From Actinomycetospora endophytica (GTDB lineage Bacteria > Actinomycetota > Actinomycetes > Mycobacteriales > Pseudonocardiaceae), in the NCBI RefSeq assembly GCF_021026375.1, contig NZ_JAJNDB010000001.1, positions 1,364,001-1,428,000 on the forward strand: DNA of 64,000 nt, written 5' to 3'. Every line of letters starts with the position of its first letter. Position 1 is the first letter of the stretch. Positions 55,146 through 64,000 of this stretch are shown in pieces. A model generated the notes under the pieces. That model made no database searches and was not told the origin of the DNA. It saw only the letters and a program-made list of their open reading frames with translations. The translations under genes and the position numbers were made by a program.

Positions 55146-57526
55146 TCCCCCGAGGACCCGCGGCGGGGGCCGACCGGGTCCTCGTCCGGGGCGGGGCCGT
55201 CCTGGTCGTCGGCGTCGTGGCCGCGCTCGTCCTGCTCCTGCCGGGGCTCGCCGCCGCCCAGGACGCCACGCCGGGGTCGGTGACCCTCACCCTCGACAGC
55301 ACCGTCCCCCGCATCGTCACCTCGGACGGCCCGCCCGAGCTCGTCGTCACCGGTCACGTCGACAACCACGGCGCGACGCCGGTGCGCGACGTCGGGGTGC
55401 GGGTGCAGCGCGGCGACTCGGTGGCCACCGACCGCGAGGTCGGGCACGCCCTCGACGGGTCGGTGTCCGCGGACGGGCCCGGCGGGGCGGCCCCGGCGTT
55501 CACCCCGGTCGCCGAGGAACTGGACCCCGAGGCCGACGTGCCGTTCACCGTCCGTGTACCGCTGCGCGGGCCGGCCGACTCGTCGCTGGCCCTCGCGACG
55601 CCGGGCGTGTACCCGCTGGTCGTGGACGTCAACGGCACCCCCGGGACGGCGGGTGCTCCCGCCCGGGTCGCGTCCGACCGGATGCTGCTGCCCGTCACCG
55701 GGGTGCCCGGCGGCGCCGGCGCGCCGGTCCCGGCTCCGGGGCGCGCCCCCACCACGTCCGTGCTCTGGCCGCTGGCCGACCAGCCGCGGCGCCTCCCGGT
55801 CCCGCCGGGCGCCCCGGCACTGCTCGCCGACGACAGCCTGGCGACCTCGTTCGCCCCCGGCGGCCGCCTCGAGGGCCTGGTGGCCGCGCTCGACCGCTCC
55901 GCCCCGCTCGGCAGCCCCGCCGCCGCGTCGGTCTGCCTCGCGGTGGACGCCGACCTGCTCGAGACCGCCGCGGACATGAGCGGCGGCTACCAGGTGCGCA
56001 CGCCCACCGGCTCCCGGCCGGGCGCGGGCGCGGCGGCCGCGGGCGCGTGGCTCGCCTCGGTCCGCGACGCCGCGCGCGGCCGCTGCGTGGTGGCGCTGCC
56101 CTACGCGAACGCCGACCTGCTCGCGACCTCCCGCGGGAACATGAGCGACCTCACGACGGCGGCCCGCACGCTCGGCGAGCGCCGGGTCGCCGACCTGCTC
56201 GGCACGCCCGTCGTGCCGGACGCCACGGTGCCCGCGGGCGGGCTGGTCGACGAGCGCAGCCTCGCCGACCTCGCCGGCGGTGGCGCCCGGTCGCTGGTCC
56301 TCGACGGCGCGACGCTCGCGGGCGGGGTCCCGCCGGGCGCGGTCGGGCGCTTCGCCGGGGAGAGCGGCGCCGCCCCGCTCGCCCTGGCCACGGACCCGCT
56401 CGCCCGCGAGGCCCTCGCGCCCCGGCCCACCGCGTCCGACGGCTCGACGAGCCCGGCCGGGACCGGTGCGGGCCTCTCGACCGAGGACGCGCTGGGCGTC
56501 GTCACCCTCCGGGCGCTGGCCCCCACCCCGGTCCCCGCGACCACCGTGCTCGCCCCGCCCGCCGACTGGGCCGCGAACGAGGCCGAGGCGAGTGCCCTGC
56601 TCAGCGGCGTCGGCGACCTCGCCCGCCGCGGCCTGACCGTCCCCGTCGACGCCGGCACGCTGCTCACCACCGGAGCGGCGCGGGGCGCGGCGCTCCCGCC
56701 CGTCGTCCTGGGCCCGGGTGACCGGTCCGGGGTCTCCGACCAGTCCACGGCCGTCCTCGACGAGATCCGCGGAGTGCGCGACGACCAGCGGGATCTGCTG
56801 GCCGCGAGCCGGCAGGACCATACCGGGGCACCCACGCCGTCGGACTACGTCGAACCGCTGACCGGCGCGCTGCTGCGCAGCCTCTCCGCCGCCGGACGGG
56901 GGGAGCCGGCGCTGCAGCAGGCCGCCGCGAACGACGTCGCCGCGCAGATGCACACCCTCCGCGGCCTGGTCCGGGTGGTGCAGCCGGCCGGCACGTACTC
57001 CCTCGGGTCGAGCGACGCGCCGCTGCTGCTCACGGTCGAGAACCAGCTGCCGGTCGCGGTGGACGTCACGGTCGCGCTCGAGCCGACCCCGGGCGTGCGG
57101 GTGTCCCCGGTCCCGGTGCGTCAGGTGCCCGCGTTCGGGAGCGTGCAGTTCCAGGTGGCGCTCGACGTCGGGCGCTCCGGGCAGTTCACGGTGGACGCCA
57201 CGGCTCGCACGCCCGGGGGTGATTCACTCGGGCCGACGAGTCGTCTGCTGCTGCGATCGACCGCCTACGGCACCATCACGGTGTGGTTGACCGCGTCCGC
57301 AGCCGTCGTGCTGGTGACCCTGGCGAGCCTGCGGGTGGCTCGCCGGGTGCGCCGGGCGCGACAGGACCGGCGGTCCCGGCCCAGCCCGCGGCACGCGACC
57401 GGTCCGATCCCGACGGTGGATCCGGACGGCACGGCGACGACGGGTACCGGCCCGACGACGGGCGGGGCGGCGCAGGACGGGGACACCTCGACGGGCGGAC
57501 CGGGCCGCCAGCTGCAGGACCGATGA
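55142..57526 (+). CDS. DUF6049 family membrane-anchored envelope protein
   Basis: A 794-residue protein. An N-terminal signal-anchor ([20 protein letters not shown]) and a large extracellular region (about 35-690) with beta-strand modules are followed by a C-terminal membrane helix at about 700-722 ([20 protein letters not shown]) and a Pro/Thr-rich tail. It is the Rv3909 type, and the conserved order mutT4-DUF6049-murJ suggests a role in cell-wall assembly. The stop overlaps the next start as ATGA. Confidence 0.8.
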   Translation: MIPRGPAAGADRVLVRGGAVLVVGVVAALVLLLPGLAAAQDATPGSVTLTLDSTVPRIVTSDGPPELVVTGHVDNHGATPVRDVGVRVQRGDSVATDREVGHALDGSVSADGPGGAAPAFTPVAEELDPEADVPFTVRVPLRGPADSSLALATPGVYPLVVDVNGTPGTAGAPARVASDRMLLPVTGVPGGAGAPVPAPGRAPTTSVLWPLADQPRRLPVPPGAPALLADDSLATSFAPGGRLEGLVAALDRSAPLGSPAAASVCLAVDADLLETAADMSGGYQVRTPTGSRPGAGAAAAGAWLASVRDAARGRCVVALPYANADLLATSRGNMSDLTTAARTLGERRVADLLGTPVVPDATVPAGGLVDERSLADLAGGGARSLVLDGATLAGGVPPGAVGRFAGESGAAPLALATDPLAREALAPRPTASDGSTSPAGTGAGLSTEDALGVVTLRALAPTPVPATTVLAPPADWAANEAEASALLSGVGDLARRGLTVPVDAGTLLTTGAARGAALPPVVLGPGDRSGVSDQSTAVLDEIRGVRDDQRDLLAASRQDHTGAPTPSDYVEPLTGALLRSLSAAGRGEPALQQAAANDVAAQMHTLRGLVRVVQPAGTYSLGSSDAPLLLTVENQLPVAVDVTVALEPTPGVRVSPVPVRQVPAFGSVQFQVALDVGRSGQFTVDATARTPGGDSLGPTSRLLLRSTAYGTITVWLTASAAVVLVTLASLRVARRVRRARQDRRSRPSPRHATGPIPTVDPDGTATTGTGPTTGGAAQDGDTSTGGPGRQLQDR

Positions 57527-59979
57527 CCGCGCGCCCCGACCGCGGCGCGCCCCATCCGACGCGCCCGGGTCCCGACGACGGCCCCGGCCGACCGGACGAC
57601 CGCGACCCCGAGGACCAGGGTCCCGACGGCCGGCGCTCCGGCGCGCCGGCCCCCGGTGACGACCTCGCCGTCGTGCCGCCCCCGCCGCCACCGGCCGACG
57701 GCATCGTGCCGCCACCGCCCGCCCCCGAGCACCCGGTCACCCGGGCCTCCGGGCCGCCCGGACGTGCCCCCGAGCAGCCGCTGCGCGACGGCCGCGGGCC
57801 GTTCCCGCCGCGCGGCGGGCCCGGCGCGCCGCCGCCCGGTCCGCCGGACGGGCGTGCTCCGGGCCGTCCGGCCGGACCACCGCCCGGCCGGGGTCCCGGT
57901 CGCGGTCCGGGTGGCCCGGGCGGTCCGGCTCCCGGACAGGGCCCGCCGCCGGGCCGTGGACCGGCGGCGCCGCCGCGCGGACCGGGGCCGCCCGGATCGG
58001 GTCCCCCCGGTCCCCCGCCACGAGGCCCGGCCGGACCCCCGCCCGGGGGACCCGGGTCCCCCGCCGGCGGTCGCGCGCCCGACCCGGGCGCGACCCGACC
58101 CATCGATCCCGCCGGCCCCGAGGCCGAGACCGTGCCGGGCCGGGCGCTCCCGGGCCGCGCCGCGATCCCGCCCGCCGACCGGACGACCGAGACCAACGTC
58201 GTGCCCGGCCGCGTCGAGGAGGCGACGGCCCGGATGGCGGCCCTCGCCACCCAGGGCGGGACCGACCGGTCCGCCCCGCTCGCCTCCTGGACCGTCGGCG
58301 ACTCGCCGGACGAGACCGTGCTGCTCCCGCGCCCGCCGCTGGAGCAGGACGCGCCCGCTGTCCCGGCGCCCCGCACCCCGAGCGACGACCGGGACGACTC
58401 CTCGCTGGTCAAGGCCTCCAGCGGGATGGCGGTGGCGACGCTCGTCAGCCGCCTCACCGGCTTCCTGCGCACGCTCGCGCTGGCCGCGACCATCGGCCTC
58501 GGGCTGGTCGGCAGCTCGTTCAACATCGCGAACACGCTGCCGAACATCATCTTCGAGCTGCTGCTGGGCGGCGTGCTGACCAGCGTCGTCATCCCGGTGC
58601 TGGTCCGCGCCGCGAAGGAGGACGGCGACGACGGCGACGGGTTCGCCCAGAAGCTGCTGACCGGGGCCGCCGTGGTCCTGTTCGTCGCGACGGTGATCGC
58701 GGTCCTCGCGTCGCCCCTGCTCATCCAGCCCTACATCGAGAACGAGGCGAACCGGCCGCTCGCCACCGACTTCGCCTACCTGCTGCTGCCGCAGATCTTC
58801 TTCTACGGCATGGGAGCGCTCTTCGGCGCGATCCTCAACGCGCGCGCCGTGTTCGGGCCCGCCGCCTGGGCGCCGGTCCTCAACAACGTCGTCGTGCTCA
58901 TCTCGCTGGCGATCTACTGGGTGCTCCCGAGCCCGACCGACGGCAGCCCGATCAGCACCACACAGCTGCTGGTGGTGGGCGTCGGCAGCACCGTCGGCAT
59001 CCTGCTGCAGGCCGCCGTGATGCTGCCGGCGATGCGGCGCACCGGGTTCCGCTGGCGGTGGCGGTTCGGCTGGGACCCGCGGCTGTCCTCGTTCGGCGGC
59101 CTCGCCGCGTGGGTCATCGCCTACGTCGTGGTGAGCCAGATCGGGCTCACCGTGATCCTGCGGGTGGCGTTCAACGCCAGCGACGGCGGCCCGTCGATCT
59201 ACTCCAACTCGTGGCTGCTCATCCAGGTCCCCTACGGCGTGCTCGGGGTCTCCCTGCTGACGGCGCTCATGCCGCGGATGAGCGCGGCGGCGGCGAACGG
59301 CCGGCTGGACCAGGTGGTCGAGGACCTCTCGCTCGGCTCCCGGCTCTCCACCGTGACGCTGCTGCCGGTGAGCGTCATCCTCACCGTCTTCGGCTCGCAG
59401 CTCGGCGTCGCGATGTTCTCCGTCGGCAAGTCCGGCGGGGCGTCGGCGGAGGCCCTCGGCGCCGCGCTGGCGTCCTCGGCGTTCGGACTGCTGCCGATGG
59501 CCGTGGTCATGCTGCAGCTGCGCGTCTTCTACGCGATGGCGGACGCCCGCACGCCGACGCTGATCATGGTGATCATGACGGCGGTGAAGGTGCCGCTCGC
59601 GTACCTGTGCCCCGTCCTGCTGGCCCCCGACCAGGTCGTGCTCGGCCTGGCCGCGGTCAACGCGTTCGGGTTCGTGGTCGGCCTCGTGGTCGGCGACATC
59701 TGGCTGCGGCACCGGATCGGCCGGCTCGACACCCGCCGGGTCGCCCGCACCATCCTGCTCACCGGGATCGCCTCGGTGGTGTCGGTGCTGACCGCCGTCG
59801 TCGTGGTCACCCTGCTCGAACGCCTCCTCGGGGGTGCCGGGACGATCGCGAAGGCCTGGTTGTCCGTGGGTGTGGGCGGGCTCGTCTCGCTCGGCGTGCT
59901 CGTGGTCGCGATGCGGCTGCTGCGCGTCCCCGAGCTCGACCCGGTGGTCTCGCGCCTGCGTCGCCTCGTCGCCCGGTGA
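57523..59979 (+). CDS. murJ: lipid II flippase MurJ with long Pro/Gly-rich N-terminus
   Basis: An 818-residue protein. Residues 1-295 are a cytoplasmic Pro/Gly/Arg-rich extension (PPGRGPGRGPGGPGGPAPGQ). The MurJ core begins at about 300 with SSGMAVATLVSRLTGFLRTL, GLGLVGSSFNIANTLPNIIF and VLVRAAKEDGDDGDGFAQKL, and has about 14 helices. It flips lipid II across the membrane. In M. tuberculosis (Rv3910) MurJ is fused to a pseudokinase; here that part is a separate downstream gene. Confidence 0.92.
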   Translation: MTARPDRGAPHPTRPGPDDGPGRPDDRDPEDQGPDGRRSGAPAPGDDLAVVPPPPPPADGIVPPPPAPEHPVTRASGPPGRAPEQPLRDGRGPFPPRGGPGAPPPGPPDGRAPGRPAGPPPGRGPGRGPGGPGGPAPGQGPPPGRGPAAPPRGPGPPGSGPPGPPPRGPAGPPPGGPGSPAGGRAPDPGATRPIDPAGPEAETVPGRALPGRAAIPPADRTTETNVVPGRVEEATARMAALATQGGTDRSAPLASWTVGDSPDETVLLPRPPLEQDAPAVPAPRTPSDDRDDSSLVKASSGMAVATLVSRLTGFLRTLALAATIGLGLVGSSFNIANTLPNIIFELLLGGVLTSVVIPVLVRAAKEDGDDGDGFAQKLLTGAAVVLFVATVIAVLASPLLIQPYIENEANRPLATDFAYLLLPQIFFYGMGALFGAILNARAVFGPAAWAPVLNNVVVLISLAIYWVLPSPTDGSPISTTQLLVVGVGSTVGILLQAAVMLPAMRRTGFRWRWRFGWDPRLSSFGGLAAWVIAYVVVSQIGLTVILRVAFNASDGGPSIYSNSWLLIQVPYGVLGVSLLTALMPRMSAAAANGRLDQVVEDLSLGSRLSTVTLLPVSVILTVFGSQLGVAMFSVGKSGGASAEALGAALASSAFGLLPMAVVMLQLRVFYAMADARTPTLIMVIMTAVKVPLAYLCPVLLAPDQVVLGLAAVNAFGFVVGLVVGDIWLRHRIGRLDTRRVARTILLTGIASVVSVLTAVVVVTLLERLLGGAGTIAKAWLSVGVGGLVSLGVLVVAMRLLRVPELDPVVSRLRRLVAR

Positions 59980-60149
59980 CGGGCAGGTCACGGCCCCGGG
60001 GGTTGCCCCGTCGTGACAGGTGTCGCCGGGACGCGCCGGGTCCACGACGCCCGGGCCCGTGTCCCGTACGCTCGGGGCCCCGAACAGGGGTGCGCGGCCC
60101 GGGGTACGAGGCTGCGCCGGGGGTGTCGGAAATGCGCCGGAGGTGAGGG

Positions 60150-62117
60150 GTGGACGACGCGATGGCCGGCCGCCGCGCGCCAGGGGCACCGCGAGGCGCC
60201 GTCGCCGAGTCGTCCGGACCGGTGGACGCCCCCGACGAGGACGAGATGCCGCCCGACCCCGCCCCTGACGGCGAGACCCCGGCCGGCGAGCACCTCGAGG
60301 ACGGCGCGACCGGCCCGGGCGAGGCGCCCGACGGCCCGTCCGCGAACGACGACGACTCCCCGACGACGGCCGTCCCCCCGGTGAGCGGCGGCAGCCCCGG
60401 GATCGACGGCCCGACGACGTTCATGCCGGGCGGCAGCCGCCGCGGCGGCACCGGCCGACCCAGCCCGGGACGCCGCGGTGACTCCGGGCGGCGCGAGGGG
60501 AACGGCGCCTCCGGCCGCCGTCCGGCCGCGCCGTGGGGCCCGCGCGCTCCCGCCTCCGGCCCGATCCCGGTCGGTCGCGGCGGCGCGATCGTGCCGGGCA
60601 CGGTCATCGCCGACCGCTACCGGCTGGTCGCCGAGGTCGGCCGCGACCGCTCCGCGGACGCCGTGCTGTGGCGGGCCCGGGACACCACGCTCGAGCGCGA
60701 CGTCGCGATGACGTTGCTGGTCGGCGGCTGGCAGGCCGACGCGCGGGCGTCGTCGGCGCTCTCCCGCGCGACCCGCTCCGCCCACTTCTCCCACCGCCAC
60801 GCCGCCCGCGTGCTCGACGTCATCCAGCCCGGCTCGACCCGGCTGCCCTCCGGGGTCCTGGGCGCGGCGGTCGCCGAGTGGACCCCCGGCCGCGACCTCG
60901 CCGAGCTCGTCGCGGGCGGCCCGCTGAGCCCCAGCGCCGCACTGCGGGTGGTCGAGCCGCTCGCGCAGGCGGTCGCCGACGCCCACCGCGCCGGCCTCGT
61001 CCTCGGGATCGACCACCCGCAGCGCGTCCGGGTCACCGCCCGGGCGAACGCGCGGTTGGCGTTCCCGATGCCGCGCGGCGAGGCGACGGTCGACGACGAC
61101 GTCCGCGGCCTCGGCTGCGCGCTGTACCTGCTGCTCACCGCCCGCTGGCCCTCCGCCGACGGGAGCACCCCCGCGGGTCTGAAGGCCGCGACGCGGACCG
61201 CCTCCGGGGCCCCCGTCGGGGTCCGTGACCTGCGGCCCGGGCTCCCCGTCGGGCTGGCCGCGCTCGTCGACCGGACCCTGGACGACACCGGCGGCATCCG
61301 CACCGCGGCCGCGGTGCACGGCCTGGTGCGCCAGCTGCGGGAGGGCGCCGAGGACGACGGCGTGCTGCTGCCGCTGACCGAGGACGGCGTCCAGCTCGAC
61401 GACGGCGGGAGCACCGTCTGGCACCCGGACGACGACGACGCCCCCGAGGAGCGCGACCCCGCGACCCGCCGCAAGCTGCGCATCGGCGTGACGCTGCTGG
61501 TCGTGGCCGTCCTGGCGATCATCGGGTTCGTCGCGTTCCAGGCCGTCTCGCTCGTCGGGGGCGGACCCTCGTCGGGACCACCGCTGGTCATCCCCACCTC
61601 CGCCGCGCCCGCCGCCGCACCGGCGACACCGGGGCAGCCGGCCGCCCCCGCCCCGTCGCCCGCCCCCGCGCCCACCGGGCCGGTGCAGCTGTCCAGCATC
61701 GCGGTGTACGACCCCTCCGGGGACCCGGACGACCCGGGCAAGGTGGGCCGGGCGGCGGACAACGACCCCGGCTCGACCTGGTCGACCTCGCAGTACGACC
61801 AGCAGTTCCCCTCGCTCAAGCAGGGCATCGGGCTCATGACGACCTTCCGGACGCCGTCCAAGGTCTCCCAGGTGATCATCCGGTCGCCCAGCCCGGGCAC
61901 GAAGATCGAGATCCGCTCGGCCGCCGCGCCGAACGTCCCGCTGGCGCAGACCCAGCTGCTGGGCACGGGCACGGTGTCCGGGGACACCACGACGATCCCG
62001 CTGCAGGCGATGCCCGCCCCGACCGGGAACCTGCTCGTCTGGATCACCGGGCTGGCCCAGTCGGGCGATCAGTACCGCAGCCAGATCGCCGAGGTCACGG
62101 TGATCGGCGGGAGCTGA
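60150..62117 (+). CDS. pseudokinase with membrane helix and C-terminal discoidin-like domain
   Basis: A 655-residue protein. Residues 1-145 are disordered. A protein-kinase-like domain at about 149-410 has ADRYRLVAEVGRDRSADAVL but lacks the catalytic Lys (T188 in DVAMTLL) and the HRD/DFG residues, so it is a pseudokinase. One membrane helix lies at about 444-466, and an extracellular domain follows (about 510-655; AVYDPSGDPDDPGKVGRAAD, the N-terminal motif of a carbohydrate-binding-like fold). In mycobacteria the equivalent part is fused to MurJ and binds FhaA. The GTG start is approximate. Confidence 0.75.
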   Translation: MDDAMAGRRAPGAPRGAVAESSGPVDAPDEDEMPPDPAPDGETPAGEHLEDGATGPGEAPDGPSANDDDSPTTAVPPVSGGSPGIDGPTTFMPGGSRRGGTGRPSPGRRGDSGRREGNGASGRRPAAPWGPRAPASGPIPVGRGGAIVPGTVIADRYRLVAEVGRDRSADAVLWRARDTTLERDVAMTLLVGGWQADARASSALSRATRSAHFSHRHAARVLDVIQPGSTRLPSGVLGAAVAEWTPGRDLAELVAGGPLSPSAALRVVEPLAQAVADAHRAGLVLGIDHPQRVRVTARANARLAFPMPRGEATVDDDVRGLGCALYLLLTARWPSADGSTPAGLKAATRTASGAPVGVRDLRPGLPVGLAALVDRTLDDTGGIRTAAAVHGLVRQLREGAEDDGVLLPLTEDGVQLDDGGSTVWHPDDDDAPEERDPATRRKLRIGVTLLVVAVLAIIGFVAFQAVSLVGGGPSSGPPLVIPTSAAPAAAPATPGQPAAPAPSPAPAPTGPVQLSSIAVYDPSGDPDDPGKVGRAADNDPGSTWSTSQYDQQFPSLKQGIGLMTTFRTPSKVSQVIIRSPSPGTKIEIRSAAAPNVPLAQTQLLGTGTVSGDTTTIPLQAMPAPTGNLLVWITGLAQSGDQYRSQIAEVTVIGGS

Positions 62118-62124
62118 TCGGGCC

Positions 62125-62170
62125 CGGTTCGTCCGAACCGCACCCTTCCCGGGCGGGCCGCGTCTAGCGT
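62125..62170 (+). promoter_or_regulatory. sigM promoter with palindrome
   Basis: CGGTTCG-TC-CGAACCG (62125-62140) is a perfect inverted repeat 8 bp after the pseudokinase stop. TAGCGT (62165-62170) lies 7 nt before the GTG of sigM, which suggests a leaderless mRNA. The palindrome may be an operator or a terminator. Confidence 0.45.
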
Positions 62171-62177
62171 CCGCTGC

Positions 62178-62795
62178 GTGGCCGACCCACGCTCCGACCA
62201 GGAGCTCATGGCCGCCCACGTGGCGGGCGACACCCGCGCGTTCGACGAGATCTTCCGCCGGCACGGGGAGCGCCTGTGGGCGTTCGCGGTCCGCACCCTC
62301 GGGGACTCCCACGAAGCTTCGGACGCGGTGCAGGAGGCGTTCCTGTCCGCCTTCCGCGCGGCGGCCCGGTGGCGCGGCGAGGCCTCGGTCTCCACGTGGC
62401 TGCACCGGATCGTCTTCAACGCCTGCCTCGACCGCGTCCGGCGGCGGCGCAGCCATCAGGCCGACCCGTTGGACGAGGACGCCGACCTGCCGATGCCCCG
62501 GGACCCGATGGCGGACCGCATGACCGTCCTGGCGGTCGACGAGGCCCTCGGGCGGCTTCCGCTCGCCCAGCGCGCGGCGGTGGTGCTCATCGACATGGAG
62601 GGACTCTCGATCGCCGAGACCGCGCAGGTCCTGGGCGTGCGGGAGGGGACGGTGAAGAGCCGGGCGGCGCGGGGTCGGTACCGGCTCGCGGTACTCCTCG
62701 GGCACCTGCGTCCCGGCGCAGGGAACGACGACGGCCCCGCGGACGTCGAACCCCCGGGAGGCGACGTGTCGAGCCGTGCGGGAGGTGAGCGATGA
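62178..62795 (+). CDS. sigM: ECF sigma factor SigM
   Basis: A 205-residue extracytoplasmic-function sigma factor. Region 2 spans about residues 20-85 (FDEIFRRHGERLWAFAVRTL, AFLSAFRAAARWRGEASVST) and region 4 spans about 130-180 (RLPLAQRAAVVLIDMEGLSI, TVKSRAARGRYRLAVLLGHL). It is the Rv3911 ortholog by position, upstream of an anti-sigma gene that overlaps it by ATGA and of trxB. It controls envelope or oxidative stress genes in relatives. Confidence 0.88.
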   Translation: MADPRSDQELMAAHVAGDTRAFDEIFRRHGERLWAFAVRTLGDSHEASDAVQEAFLSAFRAAARWRGEASVSTWLHRIVFNACLDRVRRRRSHQADPLDEDADLPMPRDPMADRMTVLAVDEALGRLPLAQRAAVVLIDMEGLSIAETAQVLGVREGTVKSRAARGRYRLAVLLGHLRPGAGNDDGPADVEPPGGDVSSRAGGER

Positions 62796-63553
62796 CGGAG
62801 GGATACGGCGGCGGCCGGGAGGACCCGGCGACCGACGACGCGGCGCGCCGTCACGGCGACGGCGAGGCGCCGCGGCCGGGCGAGGAGGACCTGTTCGCGG
62901 CGCTCGAGCGCACCCGGGCGGAGCTCGGCGCCGCGCCGGCTCCGCGCCCGCCCGAGGACTTCGCATCCCGGATGCAGGCCGCGCTCGCCGCTGAACGGTC
63001 CGCCGGCGGGCCCCCGGCGACCGCCGCCGGCGGGCCCGGCCACCCCAAGCCCCGGGCCCTGCGCGCCGGTCGGACCCGGTCCCGCCCGCCCGGACGACCC
63101 GGCCCGCCGTCGCGCCGGCGCCGGGTCGTCGCCGGGGGCGTCGTCGCCCTGGCGGTCGCGGCCGCCGTGGTGGCCGGCCTCGCCGTCGGGACCTCCTCGC
63201 CCGGAAGCCCGGCGCCGACCGCCGCGCCCCCCGTGACGACGGGTCCGGCGAGCACCCCGAGCCCGGTGCCGGTGTCCGGCGCGGACCCGGTCCGGGCCCT
63301 GCGCAGTGGTCTCGGGGCACGGGATCCCGGGCCGCTGTCCGACCCGGCCCGCCGCTCCGCGTGCCTGGTCGCGCACGGTCTCCCGGCCGACACCGTGCCG
63401 GTGGGGAGCCGGCAGGTGCTCGTCGACGGGACCCCCGGCACGCTGCTGGTCCTGCCGACCGGGCGGGCGGCGCGGTTCCGGCTGCTCGCCGTCGGTCCGG
63501 CGTGCGCGCCCGGGAGCCCGTCGACCCTCGTCGACCTCACGGTGGGCGGGTGA
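62792..63553 (+). CDS. anti-sigma-M-like membrane protein
   Basis: A 253-residue protein that overlaps sigM by 4 bp. The cytoplasmic N-terminus (residues 1-105) should bind the sigma factor, one membrane helix lies at about 113-135 (VVAGGVVALAVAAAVVAGLA), and the extracellular part has two Cys (about 191 and 234). No zinc-binding anti-sigma motif is seen. It corresponds in position to Rv3912 (RsmA). Confidence 0.78.
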   Translation: MTEGYGGGREDPATDDAARRHGDGEAPRPGEEDLFAALERTRAELGAAPAPRPPEDFASRMQAALAAERSAGGPPATAAGGPGHPKPRALRAGRTRSRPPGRPGPPSRRRRVVAGGVVALAVAAAVVAGLAVGTSSPGSPAPTAAPPVTTGPASTPSPVPVSGADPVRALRSGLGARDPGPLSDPARRSACLVAHGLPADTVPVGSRQVLVDGTPGTLLVLPTGRAARFRLLAVGPACAPGSPSTLVDLTVGG

Positions 63554-63567
63554 GTGCTGATCAGCAC
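63554..63567. promoter_or_regulatory. perfect palindrome GTGCTGATCAGCAC
   Basis: A 14-bp perfect palindrome immediately follows the anti-sigma stop and precedes trxB by 45-60 bp. It could be an operator for trxB. The regulator is unknown. Confidence 0.4.
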
Positions 63568-63611
63568 GGGCCGTGGGGAATCCTGGACCCGTGGCGGACG
63601 TTGCAGCGGGC

Positions 63612-64000
63612 GTGAGTGAGCAGACGATCCACGACGTGATCATCGTGGGTTCCGGACCGGCGGGATACACCGCGGCGACCTACTCGGCGCGGGCACAGCT
63701 CGACGTCGTGGTCTTCGAGGGCAGCCAGTTCGGCGGTGCCCTCATGACGACGACCGAGGTCGAGAACTACCCCGGCTTCGCCGAGGGCATCCAGGGCCCG
63801 GAGCTCATGGACCAGATGCGCCGGCAGGCCGAGCGGTTCGGCGCCGAGCTGCGCCCGGAGGACGTCGACGCGCTCGACGTGACGGGTGACGTGAAGACGG
63901 TCACCGTCAACGGCGCGACCCATCGCGCGCGGGCCGTGATCCTGGCCATGGGCGCCGCACCGCGCTACGTCGGCGTGCCCGGCGAGGAGAAGCTCCTCGG
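63612..64000 (+). CDS. trxB: thioredoxin reductase, 3' end outside window
   Basis: The first 129 residues of an FAD-dependent NADPH-thioredoxin reductase. The N-terminal [20 protein letters not shown], then [17 protein letters not shown], has the FAD GXGXXG motif. [20 protein letters not shown] and the segment [14 protein letters not shown] follow. The CATC active site lies beyond the edge. GTG at 63612 gives the conserved MSE-like N-terminus; GTG at 63591 in the same frame is an alternative. Confidence 0.93.
   Translation, partial: MSEQTIHDVIIVGSGPAGYTAATYSARAQLDVVVFEGSQFGGALMTTTEVENYPGFAEGIQGPELMDQMRRQAERFGAELRPEDVDALDVTGDVKTVTVNGATHRARAVILAMGAAPRYVGVPGEEKLL

Noticed and set aside
62125-62177. 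ECF-type promoter (GGAAC-N17-GTC) for sigM
   Set aside because: GAACC and CGTC are separated by about 21 bp, too long for a typical ECF promoter; a TANNNT hexamer at 62165 fits better.

Overview
The window is very GC-rich (visibly above 70%), gene-dense DNA from an actinobacterium. The right half carries a gene block typical of the neighbourhood of the actinobacterial chromosomal origin: dnaB, rplI, rpsR, ssb, rpsF, a GT87 glycosyltransferase, a class A penicillin-binding protein, a DUF5318 gene, a PadR regulator, ino1, leuS, YqgE, an MFS gene, pcnA, a mutT4-like gene, a DUF6049 gene, murJ, a pseudokinase, sigM, an anti-sigma gene and trxB. From memory this order resembles the Streptomyces side of oriC, and the same genes lie on both sides of oriC in Mycobacterium tuberculosis. 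Gene content and style suggest the Pseudonocardiales, but that is inference. No rRNA, tRNA, CRISPR array, transposase or prophage gene was seen.

Layout. 1-16 kb: fatty-acid and lipid oxidation genes (two acyl-CoA dehydrogenases, an SCP2 protein and a divergent TetR regulator), an orphan AAA ATPase, a GroES-like gene coupled to a VanW-family gene, argG, a FUSC-type membrane protein, a lactone oxidase and a DoxX protein. 16-33 kb: an accessory zone with an AI-2E-type permease, an SDR protein, an aldo/keto reductase, three MFS transporters, cutA, a sigma factor with a C-terminal SnoaL-like domain, a DUF574 methyltransferase coupled to a Nudix gene with an apparent CTG start, a GYD protein, an auxiliary-type tryptophanyl-tRNA synthetase behind a tryptophan attenuator, an SpeD-like protein and several small membrane proteins. 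33-64 kb: the conserved oriC-side block for replication, cell-envelope synthesis and redox control, interrupted by a lineage-specific gene (44923-45930) that lies between two inverted copies of a 50-bp repeat.

The most distinctive features are non-coding. (1) The DNA before trpS (27746-27831) contains a 16-codon reading frame with three consecutive Trp codons and three mutually exclusive hairpins, the layout of a ribosome-mediated attenuator. (2) At least four families of palindromic intergenic elements recur. Nearly all lie within about 30 bp of a stop codon, and three of them overlap or supply the stop, so they probably act as terminators or 3' stabilisers. (3) A short AT-richer patch with atypical codons covers the Walker A region of dnaB, a common intein insertion site. 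(4) Many genes have a TANNNT -10 hexamer 6-8 nt before the start codon and no Shine-Dalgarno, which indicates leaderless transcripts.

Start codons were chosen from Shine-Dalgarno spacing, leaderless -10 spacing and remembered family N-termini. Family names come from recognition of motifs, not from a database search.
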